Source: an uncultured Pelagibacteraceae bacterium (lineage in GTDB: Bacteria; Pseudomonadota; Alphaproteobacteria; Pelagibacterales; Pelagibacteraceae). Taken from it: a stretch of DNA of 34,059 nucleotides. Made by a program: the position numbers and the translations under genes. Positions within the stretch are counted from its first letter, which is position 1. Each line of letters starts with the position of its first letter. The stretch covers positions 1-34,059 of the forward strand of contig CACIBQ010000006.1 in the NCBI GenBank assembly GCA_902584915.1, in the 5' to 3' direction. Positions 1-7,892 of this stretch are shown in pieces. Under the pieces are notes generated by a model. It ran no database searches. It saw only the letters and a program-made list of their open reading frames with translations, and was not told the origin of the DNA.

Positions 1-897
1 AGATCGGGTAGGCAGGGAGATGAGGGAAATTCAATTTTTTTTGTAAGTCTTGAAGATGATTTAATGAGAATATTTGGTTCAGAATCTATGAATAATATTT
101 TAGAAAAACTTGGACTAAAAGATGGTGAAAGTATTGATCATCCTTGGATAAACAAAGCCCTTGAAAGAGCACAACAAAAAGTTGAAGCAAGAAATTTTGA
201 TATTAGAAAATCATTATTAAAGTTTGATGATGTTCTAAACGATCAGAGACATGTTATATTTTCTCAAAGAAGAAAAGTTATAGAGAGCTTAAATTCCTAT
301 GAGTTTGCAGATAACTTTCTAAAACAAATAATTGAAGATTTAATTGAATATAAAAATAAAAATTCAGATCTAGAAAAAAAATTATTATCTATTTTAGGCA
401 ATAGCTTTAGCAAAGATGAAATTTATAACTTAAAATCTAAAGATGGTTCAGTTTTGAAAAAAGAAATTACACAAAAATTTAATAACAAAAGAGATGAAAG
501 ATTAAATATTTTAGGTGAAAGTCAGTCAAAAGAAATTGAAAAAAGAATTTTTCTTCAATTAATTGATCAAAATTGGACAACACATATTCAATATCTAGAA
601 CAGCTGAGACAAGTAATTGGATTAAGATCATATGGTCAAAGAGACCCTTTAATTGAATACAAAAAAGAAGCCTTTAATTTATTTGAAGATCTTTTAGAAA
701 AATTGAAAAATCAATTTATAGCATTGCTATTAAATATTAAAATTGTATCAGACAATAATTCTAATCAACAAAAAAATATCCAAACTTCTGAAAATCCAAA
801 ATGTTTACTAGTATTAAACAAAGGAAAAAAAGTTTCTAGAAATGAAATGTGTCCTGCTACAAATAAAAAATATAAAAATTGTTGTGGTGCCTTATAA
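1..897 (+). CDS. secA: Preprotein translocase ATPase SecA, C-terminal 298 aa (5' end outside window)
   Basis: Reading frame 1 is open from the first base and begins in the conserved RSGRQGDEG motif of the SecA motor (end of NBD2), so the first in-window ATG at 64 is internal. The scaffold and wing region follows (HPWINKALERAQQKVEARNFDIRK, about residues 47-70; WTTHIQYLEQLRQVIGLRSYGQRDP about 190-215), then a basic tail. SecA drives Sec-dependent export through SecYEG at the inner membrane. The C-terminal zinc finger that normally reads CPCGSGKKYKHC(H/C) is here CPATNKKYKNCC: the second Cys is absent and one residue is missing, so one of the four usual zinc ligands is lost. The gene converges on accA with a 6-nt overlap. 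Identity is certain; whether the tail binds zinc or SecB is doubtful. Confidence 0.96.
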   Translation, partial: RSGRQGDEGNSIFFVSLEDDLMRIFGSESMNNILEKLGLKDGESIDHPWINKALERAQQKVEARNFDIRKSLLKFDDVLNDQRHVIFSQRRKVIESLNSYEFADNFLKQIIEDLIEYKNKNSDLEKKLLSILGNSFSKDEIYNLKSKDGSVLKKEITQKFNNKRDERLNILGESQSKEIEKRIFLQLIDQNWTTHIQYLEQLRQVIGLRSYGQRDPLIEYKKEAFNLFEDLLEKLKNQFIALLLNIKIVSDNNSNQQKNIQTSENPKCLLVLNKGKKVSRNEMCPATNKKYKNCCGAL

Positions 898-1998
898 AAA
901 ATAAATCAGTCCTAATATTAAAACAATTATTGTAGTAAAAACGATTAGATTTTTTTTATAACTTATAACTTTTTCTAGCAATATGTTAATATTATTTTTT
1001 TTGAAAGAAAGCCCAGTGCTAATATCTAATTTGCTTGTATAACCAGTACTTCTTCCTATCTGTAAAAATTTATTTTTCCTTTGTAAAATTATTTCTTCTT
1101 CTGTTAAATTATCAAAAATATCTAAATTTTTTTTTAATGAAATTTTTATATTTTTTAATGTATTTTCTTTGTCTCTATGAGCACCGCCGATAGGCTCTTC
1201 AATTATCTCATCAATTATATTTTGATTAAATAAATCTTTAGCAGTCATTTTCATAGCAGTTGCAGCTTCAAGAGTTTTTTTAGCGTCTTTCCATAAAATA
1301 CTTGCACAACCTTCTGGGCTTATTACTGAGTATACTGAGTTTTCTAACATTATTACTTTGTTTGATGTTGCTAGAGCTATTGCTCCTCCAGACCCTCCTT
1401 CACCGATTATTATAGATATATTTGGAACTTTTAATTTAGTACAAGTCTCTATACACTTTGCAATCGCTTCGGACTGTCCTTCTTCTTCGCTGGTAACAGT
1501 TGGTGATGCGCCGGGAGTATCAATAAAAGTTATTATTGGAATATTAAATTTATTAGCTAGCTCCATTAATTTTATACTTCGATGATAACCAGCTGGACTA
1601 ACCATTCCAAAGTTTCTTTCTAATCTTTCTTCAAGATTTTCTCCTTTTTCCTGCCCTATTACTAAAACAGATTTATTTTCAAATTTAGCAAATCCAGCTA
1701 TTATTGATTTATCTTCACCATAATATCTATCGCCAGATAGTGAAATGAAATCCTCAAATAAGTTTTCAATATAATACTTTGCTTTAGGTCGTTCTTCATG
1801 TCTTGCTACCTGCGTTCTTTGAAACGGATCAATATTTGAATAAATTTTCTTTAATTTTTCATTTATTTTCTCTTCTAATAATTCAATTTCTTTTGTATTT
1901 ACCTCGGATATACCTTCATTATTATATGGGTCTTTTAAGCTATCTAGTTTAGTTTCAAGATCTTTAATTTCAGTTTCAAAATTTAAATAATTTTTCAT
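892..1998 (-). CDS. accA: Acetyl-CoA carboxylase carboxyltransferase alpha subunit, with C-terminal membrane segment
   Basis: Alpha subunit of the ACC carboxyltransferase, which with AccD moves the carboxyl group from biotin-BCCP to acetyl-CoA to make malonyl-CoA. Seen: the N-terminal helical region (1-60), RNFGM, PIITFIDTPGA, EEGQSEAIA, GEGGSGGAIALA, YSVISPEGCASILWKD and HRD near 270, all in family order. At 368 aa it is longer than the usual ~320 aa. The extra tail ends in about 20 hydrophobic residues (KKNLIVFTT...LILGLIYFL, 348-368) with positive residues before it, which looks like a tail anchor. The motif after DTPGA is SPTVTSEEE rather than the common YPGxxAEER. The start ATG at 1998 fits the family N-terminus. 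It diverges from glcB across 144 nt. Confidence 0.95.
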   Translation of the reverse strand: MKNYLNFETEIKDLETKLDSLKDPYNNEGISEVNTKEIELLEEKINEKLKKIYSNIDPFQRTQVARHEERPKAKYYIENLFEDFISLSGDRYYGEDKSIIAGFAKFENKSVLVIGQEKGENLEERLERNFGMVSPAGYHRSIKLMELANKFNIPIITFIDTPGASPTVTSEEEGQSEAIAKCIETCTKLKVPNISIIIGEGGSGGAIALATSNKVIMLENSVYSVISPEGCASILWKDAKKTLEAATAMKMTAKDLFNQNIIDEIIEEPIGGAHRDKENTLKNIKISLKKNLDIFDNLTEEEIILQRKNKFLQIGRSTGYTSKLDISTGLSFKKNNINILLEKVISYKKNLIVFTTIIVLILGLIYFL

Positions 1999-2079
1999 AA
2001 CTCTTATGTTCTATAAAATAAAGGCAATAAAGTGACTTTATTTTATTAATTTACTGTTATAATAATTTTTCAAAAAATA

Positions 2080-2097
2080 ATACTTAAATTTAAGTAT
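2080..2097. promoter_or_regulatory. 18-bp perfect palindrome in the accA/glcB intergenic region
   Basis: ATACTTAAATTTAAGTAT is its own reverse complement. It sits 46 nt before the glcB ATG in the 144-nt divergent spacer. A second small inverted repeat (AATAAAG-tga-CTTTATT, about 2028-2044) lies on the accA side. The position suggests an operator for glcB and/or accA. No regulator is identified, and AT-rich DNA makes short palindromes less surprising. No glycine-riboswitch-like sequence is visible, although such an element is known upstream of malate synthase in some SAR11. Confidence 0.35.
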
Positions 2098-2142
2098 ATA
2101 AAATATTTTTAGATTAACATCTAAAACTGAATTTTAGGAAAT

Positions 2143-4062
2143 ATGATAAAAAAATATATAAATATTGAAAATCTTTCAGTTTCTGAGGATCTTTATAATT
2201 TTATTAATAATGAAGTTATACCAGATACAGGCATTTCTGAAAAAAACTTTTGGAAAGGTTTTGGTAAAGTTAGTCATGATCTTGCTCCAAAAAATAAAGA
2301 ATTACTTAATATTAGAAAAAAATTGCAAATGGACATTGATAGATGGCATTTGGATAACTATGAAAAAGAATTTAACCTAGATGAGTATAAATCTTTTCTT
2401 GAAAAAATTGGCTATCTTAAAAAAGAAAGTCCTGATTTTAAAATTAAAACTAAAAATTTAGATCAAGAAATATCAGCTATCGCTGGGCCGCAACTTGTAG
2501 TGCCAATTATGAATGCGAGATATGCGCTAAATGCTGCAAATGCAAGATGGATGAGTTTATATGATAGTCTATATGGTACTGATGTTATATCTTCAGAGGA
2601 ATCGACAAGTGAAAGATATGATCCCGAAAGAGGATCAAAAGTAATTGAGTATACTAAAAACTTTTTAGACGAAAACTTTAAATTAAAAGACTCTTCGTGG
2701 AAAAAAATAAATCAAATATCAATCAAAAATCATAAATTAGAACTACATACAGACAAAGATATTACAGGTCTAATAGATGATAATAAATATGTTGGATATA
2801 GATTAGATAGAGAAAAAATTTCAGCTGTAATTTTAAAAAATAATAAATTACATATCGAAATTATAATTAATCCAAATGCATTTAGTGCTAAAAGAGACCC
2901 TGCTGGTATTTCAGATATAATTATTGAGTCTGCAATTTCTACTATATGCGATCATGAAGATTCTGTTGCTGCAGTTGATGCGGAAGACAAAATCATAGGG
3001 TATAGAAACTGGCTAGGTCTTATGAAAAAAGATCTTGAATCTAAATTTGAGAAAAATGGTAAAAAATTAATTAGGAAACTTAATCCAAATAGAAATTATA
3101 TCAACAAACTTGGTAAAAAAGAAAAACTTCATGGAAGAGCTCTTCTTTTAAATAGGAATGTTGGACATCTGATGACTAATTCGGCTGTACTTTTAGAAGA
3201 TGGATCTGAAATACCTGAGGGAATTTTAGATGCTTTTGTTACTTCTTTATGTGCAGTGCATGACTTAAAAAACAAAAATAACTCAAGAACAGGTTCGATT
3301 TATATAGTTAAACCAAAGCAGCATGGACCTGAAGAAACAGCTTTTACCAATTTATTATTTTCAAAAGTAGAGGAAGTTTTGGATTTAAAACCTTTGACGT
3401 TAAAGGTGGGGCTTATGGAAGAAGAGAGAAGAACTTCTATAAATTTAAAAGAATGTATAAGAACGCTTGAAGACAGAATCTTCTTTATTAATACGGGCTT
3501 CCTAGATCGTACAGGAGATGAAATGCATACGTCAATGGAAGCTGGACCTATGATTAAAAAAGGAGATATGAAAACATCTACTTGGATCAATACATATGAA
3601 AAAAATAATGTAGAGGTAGGATTAAGTTGTGGTTTTTCAGGTGTTGCGCAAATTGGCAAAGGCATGTGGGCTATGCCAGATAAAATGGCTGATATGTTAA
3701 AACAGAAAATCTCCCACTTAGAAGCAGGCGCAAATTGTGCTTGGGTTCCATCTCCTACAGCAGCAGCACTTCATGCCCTTCATTATCATCAAATAAATAT
3801 ATTTGACCAACATTCTAAATTAAAAAATAAAGATAAATCTAAATTGGATGACTTATTAAATATACCAATTATAAAAAAACCTAATTGGCCTCTAGATGAA
3901 ATAAATAAGGAAATATCTAACTCTGCACAAACAATACTGGGCTATGTTGTTAGATGGATTGATCAAGGCATAGGATGTTCAAAAGTTCCCGATATTAATA
4001 ATATTGGATTAATGGAGGACCGGTGTTTACCCCCAACCTTTTTTGGTTGGGGGACATCTTAA
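2143..4062 (+). CDS. glcB: Malate synthase G, N-terminal 639 codons, stopped by an inserted TAA
   Basis: Malate synthase G condenses glyoxylate with acetyl-CoA (glyoxylate shunt and glycolate use). Active-site segments are intact: NRNVGHLMTN (Arg338 region of E. coli GlcB), YIVKPKQHGPEE, GLMEEERRTS (Glu427), INTGFLDRTGDEMHTSMEAGPM (Asp455 region), LEAGANCAWVPSPTAA, GCSKVPDI, and MEDR holding the catalytic-base Asp (Asp631). Directly after MEDR the frame runs into 12 foreign codons (CLPPTFFGWGTS) and a TAA. The true continuation, [18 protein letters not shown], resumes in the same frame at 4066. Without the insert the protein would be 716-717 aa, close to the usual ~720. The ATG at 2143 has a weak AGGA upstream. 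Either the gene is split, or the insert is skipped or spliced, or it is an assembly error. Confidence 0.93.
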   Translation: MIKKYINIENLSVSEDLYNFINNEVIPDTGISEKNFWKGFGKVSHDLAPKNKELLNIRKKLQMDIDRWHLDNYEKEFNLDEYKSFLEKIGYLKKESPDFKIKTKNLDQEISAIAGPQLVVPIMNARYALNAANARWMSLYDSLYGTDVISSEESTSERYDPERGSKVIEYTKNFLDENFKLKDSSWKKINQISIKNHKLELHTDKDITGLIDDNKYVGYRLDREKISAVILKNNKLHIEIIINPNAFSAKRDPAGISDIIIESAISTICDHEDSVAAVDAEDKIIGYRNWLGLMKKDLESKFEKNGKKLIRKLNPNRNYINKLGKKEKLHGRALLLNRNVGHLMTNSAVLLEDGSEIPEGILDAFVTSLCAVHDLKNKNNSRTGSIYIVKPKQHGPEETAFTNLLFSKVEEVLDLKPLTLKVGLMEEERRTSINLKECIRTLEDRIFFINTGFLDRTGDEMHTSMEAGPMIKKGDMKTSTWINTYEKNNVEVGLSCGFSGVAQIGKGMWAMPDKMADMLKQKISHLEAGANCAWVPSPTAAALHALHYHQINIFDQHSKLKNKDKSKLDDLLNIPIIKKPNWPLDEINKEISNSAQTILGYVVRWIDQGIGCSKVPDINNIGLMEDRCLPPTFFGWGTS

Positions 4063-4065
4063 AAA
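4021..4065 (+). repeat. 45-nt palindromic insert inside glcB
   Basis: Comparison with the family motif [11 protein letters not shown] shows exactly 45 extra nt between GAC (Asp) and CGA-GCA (Arg-Ala). The boundary may shift by 1-2 nt because CG occurs at both ends (4021-4022 and 4066-4067). The insert holds a perfect hairpin: CCCCCAACC (4030-4038), loop TTTTTT (4039-4044), GGTTGGGGG (4045-4053). Flanking GTGTTT (4023-4028) can also pair with AAAAAC (4061-4066) at 5 of 6 positions. It contains an in-frame TAA at 4060-4062. The stem is about 78% GC in a genome near 30% GC. No second copy was seen in the window. Confidence 0.8.
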
Positions 4066-4338
4066 CGAGCAACACTTAGAATTTCATCTCAACATATTGC
4101 AAATTGGCTTCACCATGGAATTTGTAGCAGAAAACAAGTTTTAGAAATTATGAAGAAAATGGCAAAAGTTGTTGATGAGCAGAATAAAAATGACAAACTT
4201 TATCAAAAAATGTCTCCGCATTATGATAGGTCGATAGCTTTTAAAACCTCATGCGAGCTAGTATTCCAAGGAAAAGATCAACCCTCAGGGTATACAGAAC
4301 CATTATTACATTTAAATCGTTTAATTAAAAAAAGTTAG
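4066..4338 (+). pseudogene. glcB: Malate synthase G, C-terminal fragment after the hairpin insert
   Basis: This is the in-frame remainder of glc[57 protein letters not shown] and a terminal KKS. It is the normal C-terminal helical domain that caps the active site. The only in-frame ATGs are internal (4150, 4156), so on its own it lacks a convincing start. Its full conservation says the interruption is recent, corrected at RNA or translation level, or a sequencing artefact. It ends 1 nt before the convergent recR stop. It is annotated as a fragment because no conventional translation joins it to the upstream part. Confidence 0.75.
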
Positions 4339-4339
4339 T

Positions 4340-4948
4340 TTATTTACTTTTAAAATTTTGCCTATTTTTAAAAGCTGTTATTAAAGTACCATCATCTAAA
4401 CTTTCTATTTCACCATTTATTGGTAGCCCTTGGGCAAGTTTTGAGATTTTTACATTTAAATCTTTTAAGCTATCTTGAATATAAAATGCAGTTGTCTGGC
4501 CTTCTACAGTTGCACTAGTAGCTAAAATTACTTCTTCTATCTCTTCTTTTTTAACCCTTTCTACTAACGAATTAATTAATAAATCTTCTTTATTTTGATT
4601 ATTAGAAGAAGAAATTGTTCCACCAAGAATATGGAAGTAACCTTGGTATACACTCGACGCTTCTATGCTCCACTGATCAGCTATATTTTCTACTACACAA
4701 ATTTTATTAAATTTATTTTTTTTATTTTCACAATTATCGCACCCTTTTGAGTTAGATTTTAACGATCCACATAACTTACATCTAAATATATTTTTATATA
4801 CATCGGCTAAGGTCTTTGCCATTGGTCTAATTAATTCTTCTCTGTTATTTATTAATTTTAAAACTATTCGCTTTGCAGATCTTGGTCCCAAACCTGGAAG
4901 TTTAGATATTAATTTAATTAATTCTTCAATTTCTGCTATATCTTGCAT
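4340..4948 (-). CDS. recR: Recombination mediator protein RecR
   Basis: RecR acts with RecF/RecO to load RecA at gaps. Seen: N-terminal helix-hairpin-helix (LPGLGPRSAKRIVLKL, about 18-33), a C4 zinc finger (FRCKLCGSLKSNSKGCDNC), and a Toprim domain (ICVVENIADQWSIE; LATSATVEGQTTAFYI; LAQGLPINGEIESLDDGTL). Length 202 aa is standard (~200). It is the last gene of ffs-dnaX-ybaB-recR, an order conserved across bacteria, with 5 nt between ybaB and recR. No Shine-Dalgarno is visible, consistent with translational coupling. Confidence 0.96.
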   Translation of the reverse strand: MQDIAEIEELIKLISKLPGLGPRSAKRIVLKLINNREELIRPMAKTLADVYKNIFRCKLCGSLKSNSKGCDNCENKKNKFNKICVVENIADQWSIEASSVYQGYFHILGGTISSSNNQNKEDLLINSLVERVKKEEIEEVILATSATVEGQTTAFYIQDSLKDLNVKISKLAQGLPINGEIESLDDGTLITAFKNRQNFKSK

Positions 4949-4953
4949 CTAAG

Positions 4954-5274
4954 TTATAAAGGCCACTTAAAACCTCCTGGTACTCCAAAGTTACCTGCAG
5001 TTTTTGAAATTTCATCATTAGTTTTTGATTTTAGAGAAGATTTTGCATTATTGTGAGCGGCTTTAATTAAATCTTCAATAATGTTTTTGTCTTCTTTTAA
5101 TAGGTTATCAGAAATTTCTAGTGCGATCATTTCTCCTTCGCCATTTAGTGTAACTTTTACTAAATCTCCCCCAGAATTTCCGACCACTTCAATTTTTTTT
5201 ATTGCTTCCTGGCTTTCTTTCATTTTTTTTTCTAATTCTTTTGCTTTCTCAAGTATTTTTGAAAAATCAGTCAT
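4954..5274 (-). CDS. ybaB: YbaB/EbfC family nucleoid-associated protein
   Basis: A 106-aa dimeric DNA-binding protein of the YbaB/EbfC family, thought to bind and organise chromosomal DNA. Seen: N-terminal amphipathic, coiled-coil-like helix (ILEKAKELEKKMKESQEAIKK), beta core GNSGGDLVKVTLNGEGEMIALEI, C-terminal helix with LIKAAHNNAKSSLKSK, and the family-typical glycine-rich end GNFGVPGGFKWPL. The start overlaps the dnaX stop by 4 nt (ATGA type), so it is coupled to dnaX. Confidence 0.94.
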   Translation of the reverse strand: MTDFSKILEKAKELEKKMKESQEAIKKIEVVGNSGGDLVKVTLNGEGEMIALEISDNLLKEDKNIIEDLIKAAHNNAKSSLKSKTNDEISKTAGNFGVPGGFKWPL

Positions 5275-6920
5275 GATTTATTATCCTCGGTTACTTTGAA
5301 TAATTCTGCATCAGGGAAGATTTTTTTTATCTCTTTAGAAAATTCACTTTCAGATTCTTTTTTGTTCAATTTTTCTTTTAAATCTTTTTTTTGTTGTTTT
5401 ATACTTGGCAAGCCTTCTTCTTTTGAAAAAGCTATAATCCATCTTTTACTTGTCCATTCTAATAATTTAGCGGATAAATCCTTTACAAATGTCTTATCAA
5501 GATTTGAGTTAAATGAAATTTCAATTTTTTGATCTTTAAAACTTACTAAATTTAAATTGTTTTCAAGCTCATGTTTAATTTTTAATTCTCTTTTTTCATC
5601 ACAAATTTCAATTAACTCTTTAAAGCTTTTAATTTGGTTATTTTCTATTTTATTTTTTACATCAGGCTTCGTTATAATTTTTTCTTCTTGCTCAATATTT
5701 TTTAGTTGATTTATTGGATCTTGTTTCATTTGAGTTTTACTTTCATTTAAGATTTCATTATTAGATGAATCTTGTTTCAAAAAGTCATTTTGAAAATTTT
5801 TTTCTTCTTTTAAAATTTTTTTAAGATGCAAGAATCTAATTAAAAACATTTCAACAAATTGATTTTGATTTTTTATAATATCAATTTTCTCAAGATTATT
5901 TAGAGTAAATTGCCATAACAAAAGTATATTTTTTTTATCAAGTCTTTTGGATATATTTTTTATTTGATTAAACTCTTTATCATTTAATTCGAAGTTAGTT
6001 CCATCTAAATTTATAAAATCAATATTTTTTAAATAATAGAGCACTTCTAAAAATTCATTTAAAAATATTTTTGGTTCAACACCAGAATTGTAGATACTTC
6101 TATATATCTTTATAGTATTTTCTTCATTTCCTTCTAGAATATTGCTAAATAAATCTATAATTATACTTTTTTCAAAATATCCAAAAATTTTCTGAGCCTT
6201 ATCAAGATCTAGTTCTTTACCATCATTTTCAACTAACATAGCTCTATCGAGCAAAGATAAAGAGTCTCTTACAGACCCTTCTGATAATTTTACAATTAAT
6301 TTAATTGCAGCATCAGTGATTCTTCCTTTTTCTAAATCTTTAATTTTAACCAAGTACTCAAACAATTCTTCAGAATTAACTCTTGAAAGATCATACCTTT
6401 GACATCTTGATATTATTGTTACAGGTATTTTTTTTACATCCGTGCTTGCGAATATAAATTTTAAATAAGATGGAGGCTCCTCTAAAGTTTTAAGTAAAGC
6501 TGCAAATGCAGATTTAGAAAACATATGAACCTCATCACATATAAAAATTTTATATTTTGCAGATGTTGGTTTATACCTTGAAAATTCTATTAATTCCCTA
6601 ACATCATCTACACTTGTTTTGCTCGCAGCATCGATTTCTAAAATATCAATATTATTTCCATCTATAATTGACTGGCAACTTTCACAAAAATCTTCTGTAC
6701 ATAAATTTTCCACTCCGTTTTTACAATTTAAAGCTTTTGCAACAATCCTGGCTAGTGAAGTCTTTCCCGAGCCTCTAATTCCTAAAAATATGTATGCATT
6801 GGGAATTTTGTTGAGTTTAATTGAGTTAAAAATACTTTCAGCAATAACTTTTTGACCTATTAATTCATTAAAAGTTTGAGGCCTATATTTAAGAGCTAAT
6901 ACTTTACTATTTGAATTCAT
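5271..6920 (-). CDS. dnaX: DNA polymerase III subunit gamma/tau
   Basis: Clamp-loader ATPase of the replicative polymerase. Seen: LALKYRPQTFNELIGQ at the N-terminus, Walker A GIRGSGKTS, a four-Cys zinc module (Cys spacing 8-4-2 after LNC), Walker B ICDEVHMF, sensor-1 region FIFASTDVKKIP and SRCQRYDL, then the lid and collar domains and a Lys/Glu-rich tail. The ATG at 6920 is chosen because it gives MNSNSKVLALKYRP. A TTG at 6941 would extend the frame into the SRP RNA and is rejected. The ATG lies only 8 nt from the SRP RNA 3' end, so both are probably on one transcript. At 549 aa the tau-like tail is fairly short. Confidence 0.95.
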   Translation of the reverse strand: MNSNSKVLALKYRPQTFNELIGQKVIAESIFNSIKLNKIPNAYIFLGIRGSGKTSLARIVAKALNCKNGVENLCTEDFCESCQSIIDGNNIDILEIDAASKTSVDDVRELIEFSRYKPTSAKYKIFICDEVHMFSKSAFAALLKTLEEPPSYLKFIFASTDVKKIPVTIISRCQRYDLSRVNSEELFEYLVKIKDLEKGRITDAAIKLIVKLSEGSVRDSLSLLDRAMLVENDGKELDLDKAQKIFGYFEKSIIIDLFSNILEGNEENTIKIYRSIYNSGVEPKIFLNEFLEVLYYLKNIDFINLDGTNFELNDKEFNQIKNISKRLDKKNILLLWQFTLNNLEKIDIIKNQNQFVEMFLIRFLHLKKILKEEKNFQNDFLKQDSSNNEILNESKTQMKQDPINQLKNIEQEEKIITKPDVKNKIENNQIKSFKELIEICDEKRELKIKHELENNLNLVSFKDQKIEISFNSNLDKTFVKDLSAKLLEWTSKRWIIAFSKEEGLPSIKQQKKDLKEKLNKKESESEFSKEIKKIFPDAELFKVTEDNKS

Positions 6921-6928
6921 AAAATTTA

Positions 6929-7017
6929 GGAGACCAACCAACCTGAATAAATACTCAATACCCTTGCTTCCGTTAAGACCTAGGGGAGTTCATGGTACTT
7001 TCACCTGATTGGCCCCC
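6929..7017 (-). ncRNA. ffs: Signal recognition particle 4.5S RNA
   Basis: Read on the minus strand, the element starts GGGGGCCAAUC (7017-7007) and ends GGUUGGUCUCC (6939-6929), which pair over 11 bp (with G-U pairs). The SRP domain IV signature is present in the middle: AGGUC, a UAAC tetraloop (URRC type) and GGAAGCA, flanked by CCCC/GGG pairing. It is about 89 nt, a short bacterial-type SRP RNA that binds Ffh for co-translational targeting. It lies directly upstream of dnaX, as in many bacteria. A strong promoter sits at the right distance. Confidence 0.9.
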
Positions 7018-7022
7018 ATAAC

Positions 7023-7052
7023 ATTATATCAGTAATAAATTCAAATCTTCAA
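7023..7052 (-). promoter_or_regulatory. Sigma70-type promoter of ffs (and probably dnaX-ybaB-recR)
   Basis: On the minus strand, TTGAAG (7052-7047), an 18-nt spacer, then a perfect TATAAT (7028-7023). The start expected about 6 nt downstream coincides with the G run that opens the SRP RNA at 7017. Confidence 0.75.
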
Positions 7053-7061
7053 TATGATATC

Positions 7062-7889
7062 TTATTTTTTTCTTAGTTTATCAGCTTCGAAAACCCCTAA
7101 AACGCTCATATCTTCACAATGATAATTAAGATCTTCTAAAGAATTTTTAATTTTTTGATTTTCTATATGGCCTTCAACTTCACATAGAAAAAAATAAGAA
7201 GAAAAAGAATTTTTTTCTGGAAAACTTTGAAGCTTAATCATATTAACTCCATTAATTGCCATTCCTTGTAAAGCACTGTAAAGAGCTGCTGGTTTGCTTT
7301 TAAGTTTAAATAAAAAAGATGTAACATATGATTTATCATCTTTTTCAGGTTGCATAATTTCTTTTCCCATCAATAAAAACCTAGTAAAGTTTTCCTTGTT
7401 ATCTTGTATATCTTTATCAATAACTTCTAGATCATAAATTTCTGCGCTTAGAATGGATGCAATGGCTGCTTTTGTTTTATCTTTAGTTTCAGATACAAAT
7501 TTTGCAGATCCTGCTGTGTCAGCTCTAACTTGTTCAGTTAAATTATTTTTTTTTATATAGTTTGATGATTGACTCAAGGCTTGAGCATGTGAGTACACAT
7601 CTTTTATATTATCAATTTTGCTTCCTTTTATACCTAATAAATTATGGCTTATCTTATAAAAGTGCTCTGCATAAATATTAAGTCTAAATTTAAATATTAA
7701 ATATTCTATACCTATATTTCCTGTTGTTTTATTCGACTCAGGTATTATTGCTCTAATGCTATTATCATTACTAGCCATTTCAAAACACTCATCAAATGTT
7801 TTGCATGAAATAGTTTCATGCCCTGGATAGTTTTTTTTTGCACAACTCTCGCTGTAACTTCCAGGAATACCTTGGTAAGCAATTTTCAT
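7062..7889 (-). CDS. pheA: Prephenate dehydratase
   Basis: Converts prephenate to phenylpyruvate in phenylalanine synthesis. It is monofunctional (no chorismate mutase domain), 275 aa. Seen: KIAYQGIPGSYSE at the N-terminus, IPESNKTTGNI, SHAQALSQSSNYI, DTAGSAKFV, AAIAS, and the catalytic Thr-Arg-Phe in ENFTRFLLMG. The C-terminal ACT domain (about 188-275) has PAALYSAL and KLQSFPEK where typical feedback-binding motifs read PGAL and (K/L)ES(R/Y); the Glu is Gln here, so phenylalanine control may be altered (inference). It lies 3 nt downstream of kdsB on the same strand, as in the alphaproteobacterial cycM-kdsB-pheA neighbourhood. Confidence 0.94.
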   Translation of the reverse strand: MKIAYQGIPGSYSESCAKKNYPGHETISCKTFDECFEMASNDNSIRAIIPESNKTTGNIGIEYLIFKFRLNIYAEHFYKISHNLLGIKGSKIDNIKDVYSHAQALSQSSNYIKKNNLTEQVRADTAGSAKFVSETKDKTKAAIASILSAEIYDLEVIDKDIQDNKENFTRFLLMGKEIMQPEKDDKSYVTSFLFKLKSKPAALYSALQGMAINGVNMIKLQSFPEKNSFSSYFFLCEVEGHIENQKIKNSLEDLNYHCEDMSVLGVFEADKLRKK

Positions 7890-7892
7890 AAT

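Noticed and set aside
1358-1585. Plus-strand frame inside accA
   Set aside because: Shadow of accA in another frame; no start signal or family similarity. The same applies to the other antisense frames inside glcB, dnaX, rpsA, trpB and accD.
6921-6941. TTG start of dnaX at 6941
   Set aside because: Lies inside the SRP RNA 3' arm; the ATG at 6920 gives the family N-terminus.
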